Source of the DNA: Alphaproteobacteria bacterium Ga0077535
GTDB lineage: Bacteria; Pseudomonadota; Alphaproteobacteria; Caulobacterales; Aquidulcibacteraceae
Assembly: GCA_001464425.1 (NCBI GenBank)
Contig: LNEK01000025.1
Coordinates: 1-64,000 of the forward strand
DNA: 64,000 bases
Reading direction: 5' to 3'
The stretch's first letter is position 1. Each line of letters begins with the position of its first letter. The notes beneath the pieces were generated by a model. The model did no database searches, was not told the origin of the DNA, and was given only the letters and a program-made list of their open reading frames with translations. The position numbers and the translations under genes are program-made. Shown in pieces: positions 46,794 to 55,664 of this stretch.

Positions 46794-47861
46794 ATGGCAA
46801 CTCTCCAAGACACACTGAAATTCCGCTCCGGCGCCACGCTTAAGAACCGCTTTGTTCTGTCGCCCCTCACCAATATCCAAAGCCACCCCGACGGCGTGCT
46901 GAGTGATGAAGAGTTTCGCTGGCTCACCATGCGCGCCGAAGGCGGGTTTGGTCTGACCATGACGTGCGCCGCCTCGGTGCAGGAATCAGGCGTGGGCTTT
47001 CCGGGCCAACTCGGTTTTCACGACGAAAAGCACTTACCCGGCCTCACGCGTCTTGCGGCCAAGATCAAGGAATACGGCAGCCACGCCGCGGCGCAACTGC
47101 ACCATGGCGGTTTGCGCGCGGTGAAGGGGCCCAAGGCGCCCTCGGCCGATGAAAAGCTCAAAGCCGAAGCAATGACGCTGGATGAAGTACGCGAGAGCCG
47201 CGATTGCTTCATCAGCGCCGCCCGCCGCGCCGAGCGCGCCGGCTTTGACGGCGTCGAACTTCATGGCGCCCACGGCTATCTGATCTGTTCATTTCTCAGC
47301 CCTGAGTTGAACCGGCGCGAAGATGCGTACGGCGGCTCGCCCGCCGACCGGGCGCGCTTCCTGCTCGAGATCATCGATGGCGTCCGCGCTGCAACGCATC
47401 CCGGCTTCTCTTTGGGCGTGCGGCTTTCGCCGGAGCGTTGGGGCATTCAAACGCTTGAGATCCGTGATTTGGCTCAGCAACTCATGCGTGAAGCCAAGAT
47501 CGACTACATCGACATGTCGCTTTGGGACGTCACCAAAGAGCCCAATGACGAAGCGTTGAAGGGCCGCACGCTCGCATCCTACTTCACCGAACTTGAGCGG
47601 GGCGATGTTCGACTCGGCGCCGCGGGCAAAATAATGTCTGCGCAAGATGCGCGTGACACTCTGGCCGCCGGCTTTGATTTCCCACTGCTTGGCCGCGCTG
47701 CGATCCTGCATCACGACTACCCCAAGCGCGTCACCGCAGATCCGAACTTCGTTCCGATCGCGACGCCGGTCAGCGAGCAATACCTCCGCGACGAGGGTTT
47801 GAGCACCCCGTTCATTGCGTACATGCGCTCGTGGGCGGGCTTCGTCCAAGACGCCGCCTGA
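46794..47861 (+). CDS. NADH:flavin oxidoreductase / Old Yellow Enzyme family
   Basis: The 355-residue FMN-binding TIM-barrel protein has RFVLSPLTNIQSHPDG, QLHHGGLRA (substrate-binding His pair region), and VELHGAHGYLICSFLSPELNRREDAYGGS, the classical OYE motif. It likely reduces activated C=C bonds with NAD(P)H. The spacing to the MAPEG gene (57 bases) allows co-transcription. Confidence 0.92.
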   Translation: MATLQDTLKFRSGATLKNRFVLSPLTNIQSHPDGVLSDEEFRWLTMRAEGGFGLTMTCAASVQESGVGFPGQLGFHDEKHLPGLTRLAAKIKEYGSHAAAQLHHGGLRAVKGPKAPSADEKLKAEAMTLDEVRESRDCFISAARRAERAGFDGVELHGAHGYLICSFLSPELNRREDAYGGSPADRARFLLEIIDGVRAATHPGFSLGVRLSPERWGIQTLEIRDLAQQLMREAKIDYIDMSLWDVTKEPNDEALKGRTLASYFTELERGDVRLGAAGKIMSAQDARDTLAAGFDFPLLGRAAILHHDYPKRVTADPNFVPIATPVSEQYLRDEGLSTPFIAYMRSWAGFVQDAA

Positions 47862-47904
47862 CGCGAAGGGGTGCGCGGCACGCCTGCAAAAACCTGGCAC
47901 TCCG

Positions 47905-47923
47905 CCAGCGCCGGCGCTGGTTT
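47905..47923 (+). terminator. palindromic hairpin after the Old Yellow Enzyme gene
   Basis: CCAGCGCCGGCGCTGG (47905-47920) is a perfect palindrome followed by TTT. It lies 43 bases after the stop and is a plausible terminator. Confidence 0.5.
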
Positions 47924-47995
47924 CGCCGCGAGCCGCGCGATAGGGAACGCGAGCGGCGCTACGGTCGTTAGGCTAAATCGGCGGCTGGGAACTCC

Positions 47996-50062
47996 ATGAG
48001 CGGCACACGGATATCTACGGTGCTACCTTCAGGTGGCGGCGAGATGGGGGAGCGTATCCGCGCTTTCGATTGGGCCGCTCATCCGCTAGGGCCGCCCGAA
48101 AATTGGCCGCCGACCCTGCTCGTTGCTCTGCGGCTCTGCCTCAACTCTACGTTCCCGACGGCGATCTACTGGGGCCGTGAACTGCATCTGCTCTACAACG
48201 ACGCGTGGGCGCATATTCCCGCGGAGCGCCATCCTGGGGCGCTGGGCCGGCGCGGCGCCGATGTATGGACGGACATCTGGTCTGTCGTCGGGGCGCAATT
48301 CGATGACGTGCTCGAAAAGGGTATCGGCCACGCAAGTTACGATCAGATGCTGCCAATGGAGCGGGGCGGGCGCGTCGCTGAAACATACTGGACCTATAGC
48401 TTAAGCCCGATTGTTGACGACGCTGGCGCCGTTGTGGGCGTCTTCAATCAGGGCAATGAAACCACAGGCGCGATCGTCGCCGCGCGCATGCGTGAGGCGG
48501 AAACGGAGCGCTTGCGCGAGCTCTTCGCTCAGGCCCCGGGCGCCGTATGCGTGCTGCGTGGCCCCCAACACGAATTCTACATCGCCAAAAGCCTGGTTGG
48601 TCTGCGTGTGGCTGAGGCCCTGCCTGAAGTTGTCGACCAGGGCTTCGTGACACTGCTCGACCGCGTCTATGAGACTGGCGAACCTTTCATTGGCGATAGC
48701 GTGCCGATTGAGTTGGTGCGCAACGGCGAACGTCAAACCCGAATTCTGGATTTCATCTACCAGCCGACACGCGATCTGGAAGGGCGTATCGATGGCATCT
48801 TCACGCTTGCGCTGGACGTCACCGAGCGTCGTCAAGCCGAAGTCGCACTCCAAGCCCTGAACGCCACGCTTGAACAACGCGTCGTACAGGAAGTCGGCGA
48901 GCGCATGCACGCCGAGGAGCAACTGCGCCAAGCGCAAAAGGTGGACGCGATCGGCCAGCTCACCGGCGGCATCGCCCACGACTTTAACAACATGCTCGCC
49001 GTCGTGATTGGTGCGCTTAATCTGCTGCAGCGGCGTTTGGCGAAAGGCGATACCGACGTCACCCGCTATATCGACGCCGCTACCGATGGCGCCAATCGCG
49101 CCTCGGCGCTGACTCAGCGTTTGCTCGCCTTTTCCCGGCAACAACCGCTCGATCCATCGTCGATTGACGCGAATAGACTCGTCACTGCGATGACTGAATT
49201 GCTTGGCCGCACTCTGGGTGAGCACATCAAGATCGAGACTGTGCTGGCGGCTGGTCTTTGGCGCACGTTTGCCGACCAGGTTCAGCTTGAGAGCGCCATC
49301 ATCAATCTTGCTGTCAACGCTCGCGATGCGATGCCCGAAGGCGGCAAGCTCACGTTGGAGACGGCTAACACTGCGATCGACGCAACATACGGCGCCAGCC
49401 ACGGCGTGCCTCCGGGCCAATACGTGTTGATCTGCGTGAGCGACACCGGCATCGGCATGACGCCGGATGTGATGTCGCGTGCGTTCGATCCCTTCTTCAC
49501 CACGAAGGACGTCGGCAAAGGCACCGGCTTGGGGCTGAGCCAAGTGTTCGGGTACGTCCGCCAGTCCGGCGGGCACGTGAAGCTGTATTCCGAGCCCGGC
49601 CACGGCACGACGGTGAAAATTTATCTGCCGCGCTTCTACGGCGCAGAAGAAGTCTCGGTCGTCGAAAGCCGCTCTATCATTCGCGATGGGTCAACTTCGG
49701 AAACGATATTCGTGGTTGAAGACGATCCGCGGGTGCGCGCGTTCTCAAGTGAGGCGCTGCGGGAGCTTGGCTATTCCGTACTCACCGCCGCGAACGGCGC
49801 GGAGGCCCTGCATCAGCTTCAGTCTGGCGCCAAGGTCGATCTTCTGTTCACCGACATGGTGATGCCGGAAATGAACGGTCGCCAACTCGCTGAGGCGGCG
49901 ATGGCTCTGCTGCCCGGTTTGAAGGTCCTCTTCACCACTGGCTACGCGCCAAACGCGGCCCTTCACAGCGGCGTCCTTGATCCCAACACAAGCCATCTGC
50001 CCAAGCCGTTCACGCTCGATCAACTCGCCGAAAAAGTCCGGGCCGCACTCGATAACGAATGA
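47996..50062 (+). CDS. hybrid sensor histidine kinase with receiver domain
   Basis: The 688-residue soluble kinase has two N-terminal PAS-like sensory parts (about 20-150 and 170-285), a short coiled coil, a HisKA domain with phospho-accepting His328 in [11 protein letters not shown], an HATPase domain ([11 protein letters not shown], then VSDTGIGM and [13 protein letters not shown]), and a C-terminal receiver with Asp620 in [13 protein letters not shown]. No transmembrane helix is evident, so the signal is probably cytosolic. A 10-bp hairpin terminator follows immediately. Confidence 0.92.
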   Translation: MSGTRISTVLPSGGGEMGERIRAFDWAAHPLGPPENWPPTLLVALRLCLNSTFPTAIYWGRELHLLYNDAWAHIPAERHPGALGRRGADVWTDIWSVVGAQFDDVLEKGIGHASYDQMLPMERGGRVAETYWTYSLSPIVDDAGAVVGVFNQGNETTGAIVAARMREAETERLRELFAQAPGAVCVLRGPQHEFYIAKSLVGLRVAEALPEVVDQGFVTLLDRVYETGEPFIGDSVPIELVRNGERQTRILDFIYQPTRDLEGRIDGIFTLALDVTERRQAEVALQALNATLEQRVVQEVGERMHAEEQLRQAQKVDAIGQLTGGIAHDFNNMLAVVIGALNLLQRRLAKGDTDVTRYIDAATDGANRASALTQRLLAFSRQQPLDPSSIDANRLVTAMTELLGRTLGEHIKIETVLAAGLWRTFADQVQLESAIINLAVNARDAMPEGGKLTLETANTAIDATYGASHGVPPGQYVLICVSDTGIGMTPDVMSRAFDPFFTTKDVGKGTGLGLSQVFGYVRQSGGHVKLYSEPGHGTTVKIYLPRFYGAEEVSVVESRSIIRDGSTSETIFVVEDDPRVRAFSSEALRELGYSVLTAANGAEALHQLQSGAKVDLLFTDMVMPEMNGRQLAEAAMALLPGLKVLFTTGYAPNAALHSGVLDPNTSHLPKPFTLDQLAEKVRAALDNE

Positions 50063-50064
50063 AA

Positions 50065-50094
50065 AACGGCTCCCCCGGTGGCGAGGGAGCCGTT
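50065..50094 (+). terminator. hairpin terminator after the hybrid kinase
   Basis: AACGGCTCCC (50065-50074) pairs with GGGAGCCGTT (50085-50094) three bases after the stop. No T-run follows. Confidence 0.65.
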
Positions 50095-50228
50095 AGCAGC
50101 ACCGGAAGGCGGTCGTCGGGGGGGAAGGTTTTCCGGCGCTTGAAGACGGTCGCACTTCCGGGATGCTGCGTCGGTCCGTCATCGTACTAAATACTCACAT
50201 GCGGCGCGCTTGTAGGCGCGTAACGCAG

Positions 50229-50244
50229 TGTACGTTTACGTACA
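50229..50244. promoter_or_regulatory. 16-bp palindrome, Crp/Fnr-type spacing
   Basis: TGTACGTTTACGTACA is a perfect palindrome of TGTAC-N6-GTACA form, the spacing used by the Crp/Fnr family. It is 273 bases upstream of a Crp/Fnr gene. Recognition by that protein is inferred. Confidence 0.5.
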
Positions 50245-50314
50245 GACGTCGCAGTGCTTCGCGCGTAATCCAGATAACGGAGCCGGGGGGCTCTCATTAC
50301 TACCCTTAGTGCGG

Positions 50315-50345
50315 AACGGCCTTCTCTAAATGAGAGGGCCGTTTT
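50315..50345 (+). terminator. intrinsic-type terminator in the gene-poor region
   Basis: AACGGCC-TTCTC pairs with GAGAG-GGCCGTT (50315-50326 with 50332-50343, one wobble) around a TAAAT loop, and a TTTT run completes the stem end. No upstream gene is a natural owner, so it may end a short transcript. Confidence 0.55.
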
Positions 50346-50362
50346 GCTGCGGCGGTGCTAAA

Positions 50363-50378
50363 TGTGCGATATCGCACA
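50363..50378. promoter_or_regulatory. 16-bp palindrome upstream of the Crp/Fnr gene
   Basis: TGTGCGATATCGCACA is a perfect palindrome of TGTGC-N6-GCACA form, close to the CRP site TGTGA-N6-TCACA. A possible -10 element (TATTGT) lies at 50394-50399, so this would overlap the -35 region. Autoregulation by the Crp/Fnr protein is likely. Confidence 0.6.
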
Positions 50379-50516
50379 GAGCGCGGCATTTTTTATTGTG
50401 TTTGCGCGCCTTTAAATGGCCCCCTGAGCCATGTTCGTGCATTGTACCTGTATCGGCCTTCCCCTCATGGCGCAGGGCTGACTGAGAGATGCTCGTGCTC
50501 CCGCCCGCGGAGCTTT

Positions 50517-51269
50517 ATGTTGCCTCATCCCACACACGCGACTGTACGAAACCGGATTTTGTCGGCGCTGCCGGCCGAAGAGTTCAAGCGCGTTGCGGAT
50601 AAGCTTCACCGTGTCGAACTGGCTTTAGGTGAATCGCTGCACCGGGCCGGCGAGCCGATCGAGCAAGTCTACTTTGTAGATAGCGGCTTCATTTCCGCGC
50701 TCACAATGCTTTCGGAGGGGCAGCCGCTTGAGATTGGCCTTATAGGCTCGGAGGGCGCAGCAGGTGTTTCGGTCGTCCTCGGGGCGACGAACTCCTACAG
50801 CGAGACGATGTGCCAAACGGGGGGCGGCGCTTACCGCATCGCAACGCCGGCGCTTCTGGAGATTGTCGCGCATGCGCCGCATCTGCGCGATCTCCTGCTG
50901 CGCTACACACACGTCTTTCACGTCCAAGTCGCGCAAACAGCTGCTTGCAACGCGCACCACGAACTCAGCCAGCGGCTCGCGCGCTGGCTGCTCGCCGCGC
51001 ATGATCGCAGCGGCGTGCCGGAATTGTCTCTGACGCAAGACTTGATCGCCGTGATGCTGGGCGTTCGGCGCTCTACAGTCAGTATCGCCGCCGGGGCGCT
51101 GCAAAAAGCGGGCATCATCCGCTATCAACATGGCCGGATCACAATTCTCGACCGTGTCGGTCTCGAGAACGCGGCTTGCGAATGTTATGAAGCGGTGGCG
51201 AGCGAGTATCGAGCGCTGTTCGGTGAACACCCTTTCGAACCTGCTTCAGCGGCCGCACCACTCGCCTAA
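50517..51269 (+). CDS. Crp/Fnr family transcriptional regulator
   Basis: The 250-residue protein has an N-terminal cyclic-nucleotide-type beta-barrel (GEPIEQVYFVDSGFISALTML, EIGLIGSEGAAGVSVVLG) and a C-terminal winged helix-turn-helix (LTQDLIAVMLGVRRSTVSIAAGAL). No Fnr-type Cys cluster is seen, so redox sensing by Fe-S is unlikely. ATG 50517 has a GGAG site 4 bases upstream; the reading from 50355 adds residues without family support. A HisKA_2 kinase gene follows 100 bases later. Confidence 0.92.
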   Translation: MLPHPTHATVRNRILSALPAEEFKRVADKLHRVELALGESLHRAGEPIEQVYFVDSGFISALTMLSEGQPLEIGLIGSEGAAGVSVVLGATNSYSETMCQTGGGAYRIATPALLEIVAHAPHLRDLLLRYTHVFHVQVAQTAACNAHHELSQRLARWLLAAHDRSGVPELSLTQDLIAVMLGVRRSTVSIAAGALQKAGIIRYQHGRITILDRVGLENAACECYEAVASEYRALFGEHPFEPASAAAPLA

Positions 51270-51368
51270 TCCGCGATTAGCAGCCGCACTTCGTGGAAGA
51301 GTCGGTTAACGCACCGACTCTCGCGTGAAAACAGCGCTTTGTTCCCATCGGCACGGGAGTTGTTGGCT

Positions 51369-52091
51369 GTGAACCAAAATTGTCTGGAGATGGAGGAGCC
51401 CCTCCCTGGCGCGACACGCGTGCAAGCGTTGGAGTCCGAGAACTCGCGGCTTCGCCAGCTCTGCGCGGATGCCAAAGACCTCGTTACCCGCCAAGAAGTT
51501 CTGCTGCGGGAAGGGGATCACCGCATCAAGAACAGCCTTCAAATCGTCGCGAGCCTTTTGAGCATGCAGGAGCGCCGCGAAACCAATGCGGCGGCCCGCG
51601 GCGCGCTGCACGCTGCGGCCGCCCGCATTCAAGCCGTCGCCCGCATACATGATGCGCTTCAACTCAACGGCAGCGCCGATACGATAAATCTCGGGACGCT
51701 TTTGGAATCGATGTGCATCTCTCTTCACGAAATGGCGGGCGACCCTCGCCGTGTGCGAATCTTGGTGCATGCCGAGCCGATCAACGCCCCGATCGCGGTC
51801 GTGCAGCCTTTGGTGCTTGCCGTGAACGAACTTGTATTGAACGCGCTCCGGCACGCCTTCCCAGCAGGCCGCATCGGGACCATTTCCGTTTCGCTCTCAA
51901 GAGAGGGGGGAGAATTGCGGGCGGTGGTCGTGGATGACGGCATCGGTCTGCCTGCGGGACACGCCCGATCTGGCGGCTTTGGCACAAAGCTGGTGGAGAT
52001 GATGACTGCGAAGATCGGCGGCGAGCTGAGGATTGAGAGTACGGGCGGCGCGCGCTTTGTGCTCTCCGTGCCCTTCATCGCGGGCGTTTAG
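51369..52091 (+). CDS. HisKA_2 (HWE-related) sensor histidine kinase without sensor domain
   Basis: The 240-residue protein has a short coiled coil, then HisKA_2 with His51 in REGDHRIKNSLQIVASLL and an HATPase domain (N-box NELVLNALRHAF, G-box VVDDGIGLP, GGFGTKLVEMM). There is no sensor or membrane segment, so it may act through a partner. Start is uncertain: GTG 51369 is used, TTG 51339 or ATG 51390 are possible. Confidence 0.85.
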   Translation: MNQNCLEMEEPLPGATRVQALESENSRLRQLCADAKDLVTRQEVLLREGDHRIKNSLQIVASLLSMQERRETNAAARGALHAAAARIQAVARIHDALQLNGSADTINLGTLLESMCISLHEMAGDPRRVRILVHAEPINAPIAVVQPLVLAVNELVLNALRHAFPAGRIGTISVSLSREGGELRAVVVDDGIGLPAGHARSGGFGTKLVEMMTAKIGGELRIESTGGARFVLSVPFIAGV

Positions 52092-52339
52092 GCTCGCAAA
52101 GCAGCTATGTGCAGGGCAGCCGCCCAACCGGCGTTATTGACTTTTCAAGCATTTCCCTAGATATCCCGGTTCAGCGACCGTTCCTGGCCTACCAGCCACG
52201 CGAACGCGGTCCCCCGGAACGCCACCATCGACGTTCGGCTTTGAGCGCAAATTTAGCAGCTCGCCGCCTTTCTTCGCCGTCGCATCGTTCCTGTTCTGAT
52301 GAGCCGCCATGCGGATTGCGTGCGGCTGAAAGTACATTC
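52092..52339 (+). other. 248-bp leader region before the RhlE-type helicase gene
   Basis: The stretch is open in the helicase frame but the translation has no conserved sequence, so it is treated as a leader. Several cold-inducible DEAD-box genes have long 5' leaders; nothing more specific is seen here. Confidence 0.35.
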
Positions 52340-53737
52340 GTGACCACATTTCAAGATCTCGGCGTGTCTGCGCCGATCCTCAAGGCGCTTGAAGCCGAGG
52401 GCTACACCACACCAACTCCGATCCAAATGCAGGCGCTGCCGATCGTGCAGAAGGGCAAGGACCTGATCGGTCTTGCCCAAACCGGCACCGGCAAAACGGC
52501 GGCGTTCGCGCTGCCGATCCTCGATCGCTTGCACAAAGACCGTAAGCATGCGGGCGAGAAATCGTGCCGCACGCTGGTGCTGGCGCCGACGCGCGAACTT
52601 GCAGCACAGATCGCTGAAAGCTTCCGCGCCTATGGCAAGTTTCTAGGGCTCTCGACCGCTGTCGTTTACGGCGGCGCCTCGATGCACAAGCAAAAGCAAG
52701 CCATGTTCCGCGGCGTCGATATCCTCGTCGCCACACCTGGTCGCCTGCTTGACCACGTCAGCCAGCGCTCGATCCGTCTCGACAAGGTCGAAATCCTCGT
52801 CCTCGACGAAGCCGATCACATGCTCGACATGGGCTTCATCCACGACCTGCGCAAAATCGCGACCATCCTGCCGCGTGCGCGTCAGACGCTCTTCTTCTCG
52901 GCCACCATGCCGAAGGCGATCGAAGAGCTCGCCGCGCAATTCTTGGACAATCCTGAGAAGGTCGCCGTGACCCCGGTCAGCTCGACCGCCGAGCGCGTTC
53001 AGCAAGCCGTGATCCACGTCGATCAATCGAAGAAGCAGGACCTCCTGCACGCGCTTTTGTCCGATAAATCGGTCAAGCGCGCGCTGGTCTTTGCCCGCAC
53101 CAAGCACGGCGCTGACCGCGTCGCCAAGAAACTGGAAAGCGCCGAGTTCAGCTCTGACGCTATCCACGGCAACAAGAGCCAAGGCCAGCGCATGCGCGCG
53201 CTGGAAGACTTCAAGAAGGGCAAGACGCGCATTCTCGTCGCCACCGAAGTCGCCGCGCGCGGCATCGACGTTGACGATATTTCGCACGTCATCAATTTCG
53301 ACCTCCCGAACGTGCCTGAGCAATATGTCCACCGCATCGGCCGCACCGCGCGCGCCGGCGCCGGCGGCATCGCGATTTCCTTCTGCGCACCGGACGAGCG
53401 TGCGTATCTCAAGGACATCGAAAAGCTGACCAAGCAGGCCGTGCCTGTGATGGAAACGGATATGTCGCTGCGCACGCCGCGTGCCGACGAACGCGCCGTC
53501 CGCCCGAAGGGCCCCGCCGGCCGTTCGGGTTCGGTCCATCCAGCCCGCAAGCATGCGCCGAAGAAGCATCACGCTTCTGAAGCGCATGGCGCCGCGCACG
53601 CCAAGCAAGGTCACGCGCCCAGCCGCGCGCGCGATGATGGCGATCGCCGCGATCGCAAGGGCAATTCGGTGTGGTCCAACAACGGCCCGGCGCCGAAGTA
53701 CCGCAAGCAAACGCGTCGGCCGGCGGCGAAAGTCTAA
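52340..53737 (+). CDS. DEAD-box RNA helicase, RhlE-like
   Basis: The 465-residue helicase has motif I AQTGTGKTAAF, PTRELAAQI, TPGRLLDHV, DEAD (LDEADHMLD), SAT (FFSATMPKA) and the C-terminal VATEVAARGIDVDDISHVINFD and HRIGRTARAG. A basic, Lys/His/Arg-rich tail (about 375-465) fits RNA binding. GTG 52340 was chosen because TTFQDLGVSAPILKALEAEGY begins the conserved Q-motif region. Likely roles are ribosome assembly and mRNA unwinding. Confidence 0.92.
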   Translation: MTTFQDLGVSAPILKALEAEGYTTPTPIQMQALPIVQKGKDLIGLAQTGTGKTAAFALPILDRLHKDRKHAGEKSCRTLVLAPTRELAAQIAESFRAYGKFLGLSTAVVYGGASMHKQKQAMFRGVDILVATPGRLLDHVSQRSIRLDKVEILVLDEADHMLDMGFIHDLRKIATILPRARQTLFFSATMPKAIEELAAQFLDNPEKVAVTPVSSTAERVQQAVIHVDQSKKQDLLHALLSDKSVKRALVFARTKHGADRVAKKLESAEFSSDAIHGNKSQGQRMRALEDFKKGKTRILVATEVAARGIDVDDISHVINFDLPNVPEQYVHRIGRTARAGAGGIAISFCAPDERAYLKDIEKLTKQAVPVMETDMSLRTPRADERAVRPKGPAGRSGSVHPARKHAPKKHHASEAHGAAHAKQGHAPSRARDDGDRRDRKGNSVWSNNGPAPKYRKQTRRPAAKV

Positions 53738-53770
53738 GCCGCTTCTCGGTTCGAATTTAGTTGTCTCAAG

Positions 53771-53800
53771 TAGGGCGCGCGGCTTAAACCGCGCGCCCTA
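53771..53800 (+). terminator. GC-rich hairpin after the helicase gene
   Basis: TAGGGCGCGCGG (53771-53782) pairs perfectly with CCGCGCGCCCTA (53789-53800) around a CTTAAA loop. It lies 33 bases after the helicase stop and ends next to the start of the next gene, whose ribosome-binding site would lie beside the stem. Confidence 0.6.
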
Positions 53801-53811
53801 TGCGTAAGGAC

Positions 53812-54573
53812 ATGTCCAAAGTTATCGTCGAGCGGCCGCGCACGGGCCGATCCGCCGCCGGCAAGCGGCCGGGACGCACGCGCGTGGTTACGGATGACGA
53901 TGGCGAGCCGGTTCGCGCAGTGAAGCCAGCGCGCGAGCCGAAGGGGCGTGCGCAAAAGACCAAGCAGCTCAACGAAACGCTCAATCCGCTGAAGCGCTAT
54001 CTCACTTCAAACGTCGGACGGCCGTGGAATAAGGTCTATGCCGAGATCAGCGAGCACTTGAAGCCGACGTCCACCGTGCAGCAGCACGTGCGAGATCATC
54101 TGGAAGATTTCGTCGCGATCAAGACGCGGATGAAGGCCGGTGCGGTCGTGATGACGCCGCGCTATGGCGGCGAGCGCCCGGTCGCGGATTCGAACGCGCT
54201 CTATTACGTGCATCCGCGCACAGGCATCCTACGTCACAACGAAAACCGCACCAATTGGAGCCAGAGATTCAGCAAGGCCAAAGAGAAGGCGGAAGCTGAG
54301 CTCGCGGCGCGTATGCGCGTTATCGATGCGAGGACGCAAGTTCATCTCTTCGATGACGCATGGTGGGAAGTGAAGCTCGCAAAGACCAAACGCCACCCGC
54401 ACAAAGCGGCCAGCGGAATGACCTATTACTCGGAAGAGCCGTACGTCGACGTTGTGCGCTCAGCCAAGTTGTCACGGCTTCCGCTGGAGAAGCTGTACGG
54501 CCGGGATGACGTCTACGCCTGCGACAAACGCCCGCTCTCCAAAGCCGAGATGAAGCGCCTCAAGCTGCGCTGA
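53812..54573 (+). CDS. conserved hypothetical protein
   Basis: The 253-residue basic protein contains GRPWNKVYAEISEHLKP, VQQHVRDHLEDFV and YYVHPRTGILRHNE, all of which look well conserved. I recall similar unnamed proteins in alphaproteobacteria and planctomycetes. It is rich in Arg/Lys with a disordered N-terminus of about 50 residues, which could suit nucleic-acid binding, but no function is known. ATG 53812 (MSKVIVERP) is preferred to ATG 53800. Confidence 0.85.
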   Translation: MSKVIVERPRTGRSAAGKRPGRTRVVTDDDGEPVRAVKPAREPKGRAQKTKQLNETLNPLKRYLTSNVGRPWNKVYAEISEHLKPTSTVQQHVRDHLEDFVAIKTRMKAGAVVMTPRYGGERPVADSNALYYVHPRTGILRHNENRTNWSQRFSKAKEKAEAELAARMRVIDARTQVHLFDDAWWEVKLAKTKRHPHKAASGMTYYSEEPYVDVVRSAKLSRLPLEKLYGRDDVYACDKRPLSKAEMKRLKLR

Positions 54574-54577
54574 GCTC

Positions 54578-54617
54578 AAACCAAAAACGGCCTCCCCGAG
54601 GGGGAGGCCGTTGGTTT
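54578..54617 (+). terminator. strong hairpin terminator
   Basis: ACGGCCTCCCC (54587-54597) pairs with GGGGAGGCCGT (54601-54611) around a three-base GAG loop; outer AAACC/GGTTT arms extend it. It follows the conserved hypothetical gene by a few bases. Confidence 0.75.
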
Positions 54618-54694
54618 GGTGCGAGCGCTGGTAGTGGGGGCCGTGAGCGCGCTCGGTTGCGGTGAGAACGGCGGCGCACGGTTTTGGTTCCGCG

Positions 54695-55099
54695 TTAGAA
54701 TGACTGGCCGCAGCCGGTGAATGCGCGACCGTCCAGCGTCAGTTGAACTGTTGGCTCGCCAGAGGGGCAGCGGCTGAAATTGCGCACTTCAATGATAAGT
54801 CTGCGCCCACCATCCGTAGTCTCGTATATCATCCCATTCCATGCCGGGTAACGCGGCTCGGGCTTGGGAAACACTATGGGCTCGTCTGCGCCGGTAAGGG
54901 TTAGACGAATGCGTTCGGTGCGAAAGATATCGAGCACGAAGCCTTCGCCGGTGGCGCGGAATTCAATCCCTTCGGCCCGTGCGGCGACAGTGGTGTCAAC
55001 GCCAGCCCGTTGCGGCAGTTGAGGCGGCGGCAGCTCTTCGCGCGGCCCAGTCGAGCAGGCGGTAAGCGCGATTAGCGCAGTGACGATCAAGACACGCAT
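54695..55099 (-). CDS. small lipoprotein, COG3650-like
   Basis: The 134-residue protein has a lipobox (LTAC, Cys15) and a domain with IEFRATGEGFVLDIF, RIRLTL and the closing CPSGEPTVQLTLDGRAFTGCG. The two Cys, and the VxVxxDGRxxxGCG ending, resemble the COG3650-type secreted domain. It is a paralogue of the next gene on this strand. Function unknown. Confidence 0.8.
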   Translation of the reverse strand: MRVLIVTALIALTACSTGPREELPPPQLPQRAGVDTTVAARAEGIEFRATGEGFVLDIFRTERIRLTLTGADEPIVFPKPEPRYPAWNGMIYETTDGGRRLIIEVRNFSRCPSGEPTVQLTLDGRAFTGCGQSF

Positions 55100-55139
55100 G
55101 CGGCAAGATTGCGCGCCGACGCGCTAAGCGCAACGGTAC

Positions 55140-55592
55140 TCAGACGCTGCGGCCACAGCCATTCAGCGTCCGCCCGTCAATCACCACCTCAACCGTGCTC
55201 GGATAAGCTTCACCGCTCATCGCGTCTTGGCATGGGAAGCGGCGGACAGTGACGGCCAGCGTCCGCCCATCTGTGGCGCTCTCGTATCGGGTTGAGCCTT
55301 CTTGCGGATAAGTCGGCGCCGGCAGCGGAAAGTCCGCAGTGCTTTCGCCATAGTCCCAAGTCAGCCGAATGCGGTCTTGAGTGTAAACATCGACGATCCA
55401 GCCCGGCTCTTGGCCAACGCCGCGAAAATCCACGCCCGCAGCCCGCGCCGCGTCCCAATTCGGCATCCGGGCCAGCGCCTCCTCAACGGTGAGCGAAGGT
55501 TGTTCGACCGTCGCCGCTTCTGGCGGCGTCTCGGTTGTGGGCGCTTGCTGCGAGCACGCAGCCAGCGCGAAAACCAGAACTAGCGCGCGCAT
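55140..55592 (-). CDS. small lipoprotein, COG3650-like
   Basis: The 150-residue protein has a lipobox (LAAC) and VDFRGVGQEPGWIVDVY, RIRLTWDYG, then CQDAMSGEAYPSTVEVVIDGRTLNGCG. The closing motif is shared with the adjacent 54695-55099 protein and with the lipoprotein at 60318. ATG 55592 is the natural signal-peptide start; an ATG at 55610 adds six residues. Confidence 0.82.
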   Translation of the reverse strand: MRALVLVFALAACSQQAPTTETPPEAATVEQPSLTVEEALARMPNWDAARAAGVDFRGVGQEPGWIVDVYTQDRIRLTWDYGESTADFPLPAPTYPQEGSTRYESATDGRTLAVTVRRFPCQDAMSGEAYPSTVEVVIDGRTLNGCGRSV

Positions 55593-55664
55593 CTTAGTCT
55601 CCTGTTGCAAAAACGCCGCCGCGCTTTGGGCGCGACGGCGTTCTTTAGTCAGCCACGTCGTGCG

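Larger units (their letters stand above)
50095..50516 (+). other. gene-poor region with two palindromes and a hairpin
   Basis: This 422-bp stretch before the Crp/Fnr gene has no credible protein gene. It holds two perfect 16-bp palindromes and, between them, a hairpin with a T-run that ends like a terminator. The stretch between the first palindrome and that terminator could be a short RNA of about 100 bases. The remainder upstream (50095-50228) shows nothing recognised. Confidence 0.5.

Noticed and set aside
53740-53770. tRNA T-loop-like GGTTCGAATTT
   Set aside because: No cloverleaf arms surround it; it lies in the short gap after the helicase gene.
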